From positions 1-11,532 of the forward strand of contig PFMH01000084.1 in the NCBI GenBank assembly GCA_002785325.1: 11,532 bases of DNA, in the 5' to 3' direction. The notes below the pieces were generated by a model. That model was not told the DNA's origin. It was given only the letters and a program-made list of their open reading frames with translations, and did no database searches. Source of the DNA: a bacterium (Candidatus Howlettbacteria) CG_4_10_14_0_8_um_filter_40_9 (lineage in GTDB: Bacteria > Patescibacteriota > CPR2 > UBA1875 > GCA-2785325). Shown here in pieces: positions 4,545 through 10,561 of the stretch (position 1 is its first letter; each line of letters begins with the position of its first letter). The translations under genes were made by a program, and so were the position numbers.

Positions 4545-5249
4545 ATGAAGACATTTCACATCCTTACACTTTTTCCAAAGATGTTTGAAGGACCATTTTC
4601 AGAAAGCATGATAAAAAGGGCTTTAACAAACGGTCTTATTGACATAAAAATTTATAACTTACGCGATTGGGGTCTTGGCAAGCACAAACAAGTGGACGAT
4701 ACGCCTTATGGCGGAGGGGCGGGAATGGTAATGCGTTTTGATGTTTTATCAAACGCAATATCCAACATCCAATTAACAATATCCAAATTGCCGAAGTCTG
4801 GAGTCCGTAGTCTGAAGACTATCCTACTAACTCCGCAAGGTGAAAAATTGGACCAGAAAAAAGTTAGAAGTTTTTCTAGCTCAAAATTCACGGATTTTAT
4901 TCTGATCTGCGGGCATTATGAAGGGTTTGATGAAAGAATTAGAGATTTAGTAGACGAAGAATTGTCGATTGGAGACTACGTTTTAACCGGAGGAGAGATA
5001 CCTGCAATGGTATTAGTAGATTCTATATCCAGACTTATTCCCGGTGTTTTAGGCAAGGAGGAGTCGCATTTGAGTGAAACATTTGAAAACAATCTGCTTG
5101 AATATCCTCATTACACTAGACCGGAAAAATTTAACGGAAGGAAGGTTCCAGAAATATTATTGTTTGGGGATCATAAAAAGATAGAAGAGTGGAGAAAGAA
5201 GGAAGCGGAGACAAGAACAGAGAAGAAAAGACCGGATCTGCTAAGCTAG
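4545..5249 (+). CDS. trmD: tRNA (guanine37-N1)-methyltransferase TrmD
   Basis: TrmD methylates G37 of tRNAs with S-adenosylmethionine and prevents +1 frameshifting. Visible family blocks: FHILTLFPKMF (4-14), VDDTPYGGGAGMVM (50-63), LTPQG (95-99), CGHYEGFDERI (122-132), SIGDYVLTGGEIPAM (141-155), SRLIPGVLG (162-170), EYPHYTRP (186-193) and EEWRKK (214-219). The first half forms the trefoil-knot SAM site. At 234 residues it lacks the last 20 or so of E. coli TrmD. By ungapped recall alignment, Arg163 matches E. coli Arg154, but the position of the general base Asp169 is Glu178 (SETFENN). Residues about 72-92 are longer than usual and are encoded by repetitive DNA. No Shine-Dalgarno is seen: the right inverted repeat lies directly upstream. 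No rimM or rplS flanks it. Confidence 0.97.
   Translation: MKTFHILTLFPKMFEGPFSESMIKRALTNGLIDIKIYNLRDWGLGKHKQVDDTPYGGGAGMVMRFDVLSNAISNIQLTISKLPKSGVRSLKTILLTPQGEKLDQKKVRSFSSSKFTDFILICGHYEGFDERIRDLVDEELSIGDYVLTGGEIPAMVLVDSISRLIPGVLGKEESHLSETFENNLLEYPHYTRPEKFNGRKVPEILLFGDHKKIEEWRKKEAETRTEKKRPDLLS
4795..4815 (+). repeat. AGT-led heptad repeats inside trmD
   Basis: Three consecutive heptads AGTCTGG, AGTCCGT, AGTCTGA, followed by AGACTAT. Just upstream, AATATCCAA recurs at 4758-4766 and 4778-4786. The repeats encode part of the lengthened loop of TrmD and resemble the period-7 array at 993-1023. Confidence 0.6.
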
Positions 5250-5306
5250 CTTTTAGCAAGGATCTGATTCCAGCTAATTTGTTAGACATTGGCAGCTTAA
5301 TCTTAT

Positions 5307-5335
5307 TTGAAACAGAGGATAAATTCCGATATAAT
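5307..5335 (+). promoter_or_regulatory. Sigma-70-type promoter of the ferredoxin gene
   Basis: TTGAAA (5307-5312), a 17-base spacer, TATAAT (5330-5335). The start near 5343 leaves a leader of about 27 bases. It lies in the 120-base gap after trmD, so the ferredoxin and following gene form a separate unit. Confidence 0.75.
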
Positions 5336-5369
5336 ATTAGAGACATTTATAATTATAGAAAGGTAAAAT

Positions 5370-5576
5370 ATGGTAAAAATAGATATAGATCATGACCTTT
5401 GTATCGGTTGCGGTACTTGTGAAAGTATATGCTCTGAAGTTTTTGAAGTCAGAGATGATGGAAAATCTCATGTAAAAGAGGGCGTGGATCTCGAAACTGT
5501 TGATAAAAATCTTTTGGCTGAGATAAAAGATGCGGAAGACAGCTGTCCCGAGCAGGCGATAATTGTAAAAGAATAA
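5370..5576 (+). CDS. Small 4Fe-4S ferredoxin
   Basis: A 68-residue ferredoxin with one [4Fe-4S] cluster, of the Thermotoga type. Ligands are Cys11, Cys14 and Cys17 (CIGCGTC) and Cys59, which is followed by Pro (SCPEQAI). Cys21 does not follow the two-cluster CP pattern. In related monocluster ferredoxins the equivalent cysteine forms a disulfide with a second cysteine, and no obvious partner exists here. The DDGKSHV and AEDSCPEQAI blocks are typical of the family. It would carry low-potential electrons in the cytoplasm; the partner enzyme is not in the window. Start ATG 5370 has AAAGG 6 bases upstream, and a good promoter lies at 5307-5335. The next gene starts 9 bases after the stop, so they are probably cotranscribed. 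Confidence 0.95.
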   Translation: MVKIDIDHDLCIGCGTCESICSEVFEVRDDGKSHVKEGVDLETVDKNLLAEIKDAEDSCPEQAIIVKE

Positions 5577-5585
5577 GAATTGTAT

Positions 5586-6257
5586 ATGGAAGAGGGTAAA
5601 AACAAAAAAATATTTCTGATAACAACTATTGTACTGTCTATAGTGCTTTTAGTCGGCGGTTTTTTCCTTTTCAAATACTACAAAAAAGCAACGCAAAAGG
5701 AAGCGGTTATAAATGAAAAAATCTCGACATCGGTAAAAGAAGCAGAAGACAAAAAGACAAAAGAGTTAAATGCCGATTATGAAAAAAAGACGGCCGCTTT
5801 GCTGGCAAATCCTTGGAAAGAGTTTAAAACAGACGATTTTTTTGGGCCGATAGCATTCAAATATCCGAAAGATTGGCATGATCGCATTACCAACGATAGC
5901 GGAAGTGTGGACGAATTTGTTTTTTTGGCCGATCCTGACTGGATTATCGATACGCGCGGTGGAAAAGGTCCGTTTACAGCTCTCGTTTTTAAGGTTATTG
6001 ACAAGCGGTATGAGGACGAACTAAAAGCTTATCAGAATAAAAATAAACCAAAAAAAACAGTTTATGACATTAAAGAAACTAATCTCTCAGGTATTTTCGG
6101 GTCGAGGGTAAGCGGTGTAAATAATGACACAGGTAAAAATATAGAGTTCGTGCTTATCCCGTACAGGGACAAGACTTTCTATATGGGGACTGAAGACAAG
6201 GATAGATTTGGGAGTACTTATAATGAAATGCTCAGCTCTCTAGTTCTAAATAAATAA
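5586..6257 (+). CDS. Single-pass membrane-anchored protein with a PsbP-like outer domain
   Basis: A 223-residue protein, not recognised as a named family member. A short charged N-terminus (MEEGKNKK) is followed by one membrane helix (about residues 9-29, IFLITTIVLSIVLLVGGFFL), then a Lys/Glu-rich, probably helical stalk (about 33-68). A globular part follows from about 72. It contains FKTDDFFGPIAFKYPKDWH, where the F.YP.dW motif recalls PsbP-like or other small extracytoplasmic domains often seen in CPR proteins. The positive N-terminus and lack of a cleavage motif suggest an uncleaved anchor with the domain outside. There is no lipobox. TTG at 5580 is an alternative start, but ATG 5586 is preferred. 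It shares a transcript with the ferredoxin gene just upstream; a functional link is unknown. Confidence 0.8.
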   Translation: MEEGKNKKIFLITTIVLSIVLLVGGFFLFKYYKKATQKEAVINEKISTSVKEAEDKKTKELNADYEKKTAALLANPWKEFKTDDFFGPIAFKYPKDWHDRITNDSGSVDEFVFLADPDWIIDTRGGKGPFTALVFKVIDKRYEDELKAYQNKNKPKKTVYDIKETNLSGIFGSRVSGVNNDTGKNIEFVLIPYRDKTFYMGTEDKDRFGSTYNEMLSSLVLNK

Positions 6258-6265
6258 ACTCCTGC

Positions 6266-6274
6266 TGGTATAAT
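6266..6274 (+). promoter_or_regulatory. Extended -10 promoter of uvrB
   Basis: TGGTATAAT is a second perfect TG-N-TATAAT in this window (the other is at 4171-4179). No good -35 lies 17 bases upstream. Transcription would start near 6281, giving a leader of about 100 bases. Confidence 0.6.
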
Positions 6275-6283
6275 GCAAGGAAC

Positions 6284-6345
6284 GATTTAGTCTATATGGT
6301 TGTTTCGTGCTTTCTTACGTGCTAGATTGATTTAGTCAATACGGT
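6284..6345 (+). repeat. Direct repeat in the uvrB leader
   Basis: GATTTAGTCTATATGGT (6284-6300) and GATTTAGTCAATACGGT (6329-6345) match at 15 of 17 positions, 45 bases apart. Both lie just downstream of the extended -10 and within the 5' leader. CGTGCT also occurs twice between them. They could be operator half-sites or an RNA element. No known LexA box is recognised. Confidence 0.45.
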
Positions 6346-6380
6346 CCATCATATTATTTGTAAAAATTTAAATATTAAAA

Positions 6381-8453
6381 ATGAAATTTAAGTTAGAGTC
6401 TGACTACAAACCCAAAGGAGATCAGCCGGAGGCCATAAAACAGTTGGCTTCGGGACTTGCTGCTGGGAAAAAGTATCAGACACTTCTGGGCGTGACCGGT
6501 TCGGGTAAGACATTTACGATGGCAAACATTATCGAGAAAACGCAAAAGCCGACGCTTATCATCTCTCACAACAAAACTCTTTCAGCACAGCTTTATGAAG
6601 AATTCAAGGAATATTTTCCCGAAAACGCCGTTCATTTTTTCGTCAGTTACTACGACTATTATCAACCGGAAGCGTATGTGCCTCGGACGGATACTTATAT
6701 CGAAAAAGACGCTTCTATAAATGAGGAGATAGATCGCCTCAGGCACGCTTCCACTTCATCATTGCTTTCCAGAAACGATGTCATCGTCATTGCTTCGGTT
6801 TCTTGTATCTACGGTATCGGCGAACCGAAAGAATATATGCAACAAAGCGTAGAAGTCTTCGAAGGACAGGAGATAAAGCGCGAAGAACTCATTAGACAGC
6901 TTATAGACGTACAGTATGAGAGAAATGAGATCGATTTTTCCCGAGGTAAAGTAAGAGCGAGGGGCGGAATCGTAGACATATTCCCCGTTTATGAAGAAGC
7001 AACATATAGAGTGGAATTTTTCGGCAACAAGATAGAATCCATAAAATATCTCGATCCTTTGACTGGGGAGATCAAGAAAACGATGAAAAATCTGGTCGTT
7101 TTCCCCGCAAAACATTTTGTGACTTCAAAAGAAAATATTACAAAAGCAATTGATCTTATAAAAAATGAATTGCAAACGCAAGTAGCCAAGATGAGGAAAC
7201 AAGGAAAACTGCTGGAAGCGCAACGTCTGGAGCAAAGGACCAACTACGATATTGAGATGATGATGGAAACAGGATACTGCTCCGGGATCGAGAACTATTC
7301 TCTCTATCTTTCAGGGAGAAAGCCAGGGGATGCACCTTTTACTCTCCTTGATTTCTTTAAGTATAATGCAGAAAAATTCCAAAAAGACAAAAACGACTTC
7401 TTGACAATCGTCGATGAATCTCACATGACGATTCCGCAAGTCAGGGGCATGTACAACGGAGACAGAGCGAGAAAAACGACGCTTGTCGAGCACGGATTTC
7501 GTCTTCCCTCCGCTTTGGACAACCGACCATTAAAATTCGACGAGTTTGAGAAAAGAGCGAACCAAGTGATCTTTACAAGCGCGACCCCGGAGGAATACGA
7601 AATTACAAAAAGTACAGAAAACAGGATTATTAACAGCAAAAAATATTATGAGATGAAAGAGGACGGAGGGAACGTCAATGGTGTCGTAGAACAGCTGATA
7701 AGGCCGACCGGACTTTTGGACCCGATCATCGAGGTCAGGAAAACCGAACATCAGATAGATGATCTCGTGGATGAAATAAGGAAATCCGTTGCGAAAAACC
7801 AAAGAGTTTTGGTAACAACTCTTACCAAAAGGATGTCGGAAGATCTGACGGAATACTTAAAAGAAATGGGCATCAAAGTGACATATCTCCATGCCGATAT
7901 CGACACACTAGAAAGACCGGAGATCCTAAAACAGCTACGTTCTGGGGTAGTCGATGTTGTTGTTGGAATCAATCTTCTTCGCGAGGGACTGGATCTCCCT
8001 GAAGTATCGTTGGTTGCTATCCTCGATGCTGATAAAGAAGGTTTTTTACGTTCTGATAAAGCTCTTATTCAAACAATTGGTCGAGTTGCCAGACATCAGG
8101 AAGGAAGAGTTATCATGTATGCCGATAAAATCACTGGCTCTATGGAAAGAGCCATAGAGGAAACAAAAAGGAGAAGAAAAGCGCAGAAATCGTATAATAA
8201 AAAACACGGCATCACGCCGCTTAGCATACAAAAAGCCATAAGGGCCGGATTCTCTGATTACCTCGAAAGGATCAAAGAAGAAACCGAGATCAAGATCGAT
8301 ATATCGAATATCCCAAAAGATGAGCTGGGGCGTTTAGCAAAAGAGTTGGAACAAAAGATGGATCTCGCCGCCAAAAACCTCGAGTTTGAAAAAGCCGCCG
8401 AGTATCGTGATCAGATAGAAGAGATCAAAGACAAGATGAATTCTAAGTTCTAG
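6381..8453 (+). CDS. uvrB: UvrABC system protein B (excinuclease subunit)
   Basis: A complete 690-residue UvrB, the damage-verifying helicase-like subunit of nucleotide excision repair. Seen: Walker A GVTGSGKT (37-44), the beta-hairpin region YYDYYQPEAYVPRTDTYIEK (90-109), Walker B-like VDESH (344-348), FTSATP (398-403), RPTGLLDP (441-448), GINLLREGLDLPEV (529-542), and motif VI QTIGRVARH (564-572). The C-terminal UVR motif that contacts UvrC is at about 648-685 (LAKELEQKMDLAAKNLEFEK). Compared with typical UvrB, about 20 extra residues lie between the SATPEEYE and VVEQLIRP blocks (about 408-434). It is preceded by an extended -10 and a 100-base leader. No Shine-Dalgarno precedes ATG 6381: the upstream sequence is A/T only. 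UvrA and UvrC are not in this window. Confidence 0.98.
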   Translation: MKFKLESDYKPKGDQPEAIKQLASGLAAGKKYQTLLGVTGSGKTFTMANIIEKTQKPTLIISHNKTLSAQLYEEFKEYFPENAVHFFVSYYDYYQPEAYVPRTDTYIEKDASINEEIDRLRHASTSSLLSRNDVIVIASVSCIYGIGEPKEYMQQSVEVFEGQEIKREELIRQLIDVQYERNEIDFSRGKVRARGGIVDIFPVYEEATYRVEFFGNKIESIKYLDPLTGEIKKTMKNLVVFPAKHFVTSKENITKAIDLIKNELQTQVAKMRKQGKLLEAQRLEQRTNYDIEMMMETGYCSGIENYSLYLSGRKPGDAPFTLLDFFKYNAEKFQKDKNDFLTIVDESHMTIPQVRGMYNGDRARKTTLVEHGFRLPSALDNRPLKFDEFEKRANQVIFTSATPEEYEITKSTENRIINSKKYYEMKEDGGNVNGVVEQLIRPTGLLDPIIEVRKTEHQIDDLVDEIRKSVAKNQRVLVTTLTKRMSEDLTEYLKEMGIKVTYLHADIDTLERPEILKQLRSGVVDVVVGINLLREGLDLPEVSLVAILDADKEGFLRSDKALIQTIGRVARHQEGRVIMYADKITGSMERAIEETKRRRKAQKSYNKKHGITPLSIQKAIRAGFSDYLERIKEETEIKIDISNIPKDELGRLAKELEQKMDLAAKNLEFEKAAEYRDQIEEIKDKMNSKF

Positions 8454-8471
8454 CATTTAGGTTTTGTCCAC

Positions 8472-8500
8472 TTGTTTTGGATTTGGATAAGATTTAAAAT
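8472..8500 (+). promoter_or_regulatory. Possible promoter of the restriction-modification pair
   Basis: TTGTTT (8472-8477), a 17-base spacer, TAAAAT (8495-8500). The -35 matches consensus weakly and the area is A/T-rich, so chance occurrence is possible. The start would be about 60 bases before the endonuclease gene. Confidence 0.35.
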
Positions 8501-8567
8501 GAGTTAGAAATATTAGATAATTTACGCTAAATGTCTTATGGATATTTGGTACTAAAATAATAAAACT

Positions 8568-9419
8568 ATGGAAACGAATATTCTAAAAGCATTTCATAAT
8601 ATATCAAAACTAAAAAATTTCAAACTCACCGAGCTTTATTCTGGTCAAAATCGCATGAACAATGTTGGTACTGCTCTGGAGTATTTTGTTAGAGATATTT
8701 TTTGTTCTAGTATAGACATTGTTGGCTTAGTAAATAAAGACAAAAAGCACTCAGAATATCTTTCATATTTAGGCAATCAAAATAATCCACCAGACTTTAT
8801 TGTTAAAAATGGTGATGCAATAGAAGTGAAAAAGATAGGGCGGTTAGTTAGTAGCATCGCTTTAAATAGTTCTTATCCAAAATCAAAACTGCACAGCGAT
8901 GATGTCCGTATTCTTAGATCTTGCAGGGAGTGTGACGGCGGGGAATGGGTAAAAAAAGATATTATATATGCAGTTGGCTCTGTTACAGATTCAAAAATAA
9001 AAACTCTTTGGTTTATTTACGGAGATTGTTATGCAGCAGACAGAGAGGTGTATGAAAAAACTTTCAGAAGCATTTCTAAAAAAGTGAGGGAAGTTGATCA
9101 TCTTGATTTTACAGCAGAAACAAATGAAATCGCTGGAGTAAGAAAGATTGATCCGCTTGGCATTACATATCTAAGAGTAAGAGATATGTGGGGGATTGAC
9201 ACGCCTCATAAAGTTTTTGGTTCTTTAACGGAATTTAATCGCAAGTCGAATTTTTCAGCATTTGCTCTTATGAGTGATGATAAATATAAATCATTCCCGA
9301 AACAAGATAGAGACAATATTGAAACAAATTCAAAAATAAAAGTAAAATCGATCGAAATAAAATCACCTAATAATCCAGCCAATTACTTAAAAGCAAAGTT
9401 AATTTGTTTTGTTCAATAA
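8568..9419 (+). CDS. Type II restriction endonuclease, NgoPII family
   Basis: A 283-residue protein resembling the NgoPII family of restriction enzymes, which cut GGCC. The signature stretches are NRMNNVGTALEYFVRDIF (28-45), YLGNQNNPPDFIVKNGDAIE (67-86), LNSSYPKSKL (99-108) and LWFIYGDCY (147-155). The PD-(D/E)xK active site fits Asp76 (PPDF), Glu86 and Lys88 (AIEVKK). A CRECDGG block (119-125) lies before WVKKDIIYAVG. It sits one base upstream of the methyltransferase gene in the same direction, as expected for a two-gene system, with the endonuclease first. The codons are more A/T-rich than in uvrB, which suits horizontal transfer. No Shine-Dalgarno precedes ATG 8568. Family call is from remembered motifs; specificity is supported by the neighbouring methyltransferase and is inference. 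Confidence 0.87.
   Translation: METNILKAFHNISKLKNFKLTELYSGQNRMNNVGTALEYFVRDIFCSSIDIVGLVNKDKKHSEYLSYLGNQNNPPDFIVKNGDAIEVKKIGRLVSSIALNSSYPKSKLHSDDVRILRSCRECDGGEWVKKDIIYAVGSVTDSKIKTLWFIYGDCYAADREVYEKTFRSISKKVREVDHLDFTAETNEIAGVRKIDPLGITYLRVRDMWGIDTPHKVFGSLTEFNRKSNFSAFALMSDDKYKSFPKQDRDNIETNSKIKVKSIEIKSPNNPANYLKAKLICFVQ
9319..9348 (+). promoter_or_regulatory. Possible internal promoter for the methyltransferase
   Basis: TTGAAA (9319-9324), an 18-base spacer, TAAAAT (9343-9348), inside the 3' end of the endonuclease gene. The start near 9355 would be about 66 bases before the methyltransferase ATG. The region is A-rich, so this may be chance. Confidence 0.35.
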
Positions 9420-9420
9420 T

Positions 9421-10524
9421 ATGAAAGTAGCATCACTTTTTACAGGAGCAGGAGGACTTGATCTAGGTTTTGAAAAAGCTGGCTTTGATATTATTTGGGC
9501 AAATGAGTTTGATTCTGCGATTTGGGAAACATTTGAGAAGAATTTTTCTGAAACTAAGTTAGATAAAAGAAGTATTGTAGATATTCCTACTTCTGACGTA
9601 CCTTTTGTTGACGGGATAATCGGAGGACCGCCTTGTCAAAGCTGGAGCGAGGCGGGCGCAGGACGTGGTATAAATGACAAGCGAGGTCAATTATTTTTTG
9701 AATACATAAGGATGTTAGAAGACAAACAGCCATCTTTCTTTTTAGCTGAAAATGTTTCTGGTATTTTGCATCCCAAACATAAGGATGCTTTTAATAATAT
9801 ATTAAAGCAGTTTGAAGATGTTGGTTATAATATTACTTATAAATTACTTAACGTTAATGATTATGGGGTGCCACAAGATAGGTTTCGTGTTATCATAGTT
9901 GGTTATCATAAAAAATTAGGAAAGAAATTTGAGTTCCCTGAGCCGCAAAAATATAAACCTGTATTGAAAGATGCAATTTATGATTTGAGATTAGCAAAAC
10001 CAGCAAAGGACAAAAACAAAACAAACGGTGATGGACTTAAAATCCCGAATCACGAATATATGAATGGCGGTTTTTCTACGATCTACATGTCGAGAAATCG
10101 TGTGCGTGCGTGGGATGAACCTTCTTTTACAATACAGGCCGGCGGACGCCACGCACCGATTCATCCGCAAGCTCCAAAAATGAAATTTATCAGCCAAAAT
10201 GAAAGAGTCTTTATGCCTGGTAAAGAAAATTTATATAGGCGTCTTTCTGTCAGAGAGTGCGCAAGAATCCAGACATTCCCGGATGATTTTATATTTTATT
10301 ACACAGATATAGCCGATGGGTATAAAATGATTGGTAATGCCGTACCAGTAAAATTTGCATATAGCATAGCAAAGAAGATTTTTTCAGATCTATCTACCTT
10401 AAAGAATAACTCACAAGACGAACAAGCCGCTTTCAATGAGATTGATGAGAAAGAAAAGGTTGGACTTATAGCTCACATTAATCTTATAAAATCTCTCGTT
10501 ATTTCTGCTGATTCGGCGGGATAG
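9421..10524 (+). CDS. DNA (cytosine-5-)-methyltransferase, HaeIII/NgoPII-like
   Basis: A 367-residue C5-cytosine methyltransferase that would protect the host from the endonuclease encoded just upstream. Motif I FTGAGGLDLGFEKAGF (7-22) binds SAM. Motif IV GGPPCQSWSEAG (68-79) has the catalytic Cys72. Motif VI is ENVSG (110-114), motif VIII QDRFRVIIVG (152-161), motif IX RLSVRECARIQTFPDDF (274-290), and motif X GYKMIGNAVP (300-309). The target-recognition region (about 218-254: IYMSRNRVRAWDEPSFTIQA, then HPQAPKM) resembles GGCC-specific enzymes such as M.HaeIII, so GGCC is the inferred target. About 45 residues follow motif X and are not recognised. ATG 9421 follows the endonuclease stop by one base, suggesting translational coupling. 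TTG 9409 is in frame but less likely. No controller gene is visible. Confidence 0.95.
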   Translation: MKVASLFTGAGGLDLGFEKAGFDIIWANEFDSAIWETFEKNFSETKLDKRSIVDIPTSDVPFVDGIIGGPPCQSWSEAGAGRGINDKRGQLFFEYIRMLEDKQPSFFLAENVSGILHPKHKDAFNNILKQFEDVGYNITYKLLNVNDYGVPQDRFRVIIVGYHKKLGKKFEFPEPQKYKPVLKDAIYDLRLAKPAKDKNKTNGDGLKIPNHEYMNGGFSTIYMSRNRVRAWDEPSFTIQAGGRHAPIHPQAPKMKFISQNERVFMPGKENLYRRLSVRECARIQTFPDDFIFYYTDIADGYKMIGNAVPVKFAYSIAKKIFSDLSTLKNNSQDEQAAFNEIDEKEKVGLIAHINLIKSLVISADSAG

Positions 10525-10561
10525 AAGTCCTCTAGTTTAAGATTGTGCTCGTATTATTTCC

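Noticed and set aside
4185..4545. Target-site duplication at the ends of the GIY-YIG unit
   Set aside because: Bases just outside the two arms (AAATTC on the left, AATATC on the right) are only loosely similar and cannot be called a duplication.
5189..5395. Reading frame overlapping the trmD end and the ferredoxin start
   Set aside because: It is out of frame with both conserved genes and spans the ferredoxin promoter.
10525..10561. Bidirectional terminator between the methyltransferase and glucosidase genes
   Set aside because: No stable inverted repeat with a T-tract could be found in the 37-base gap.
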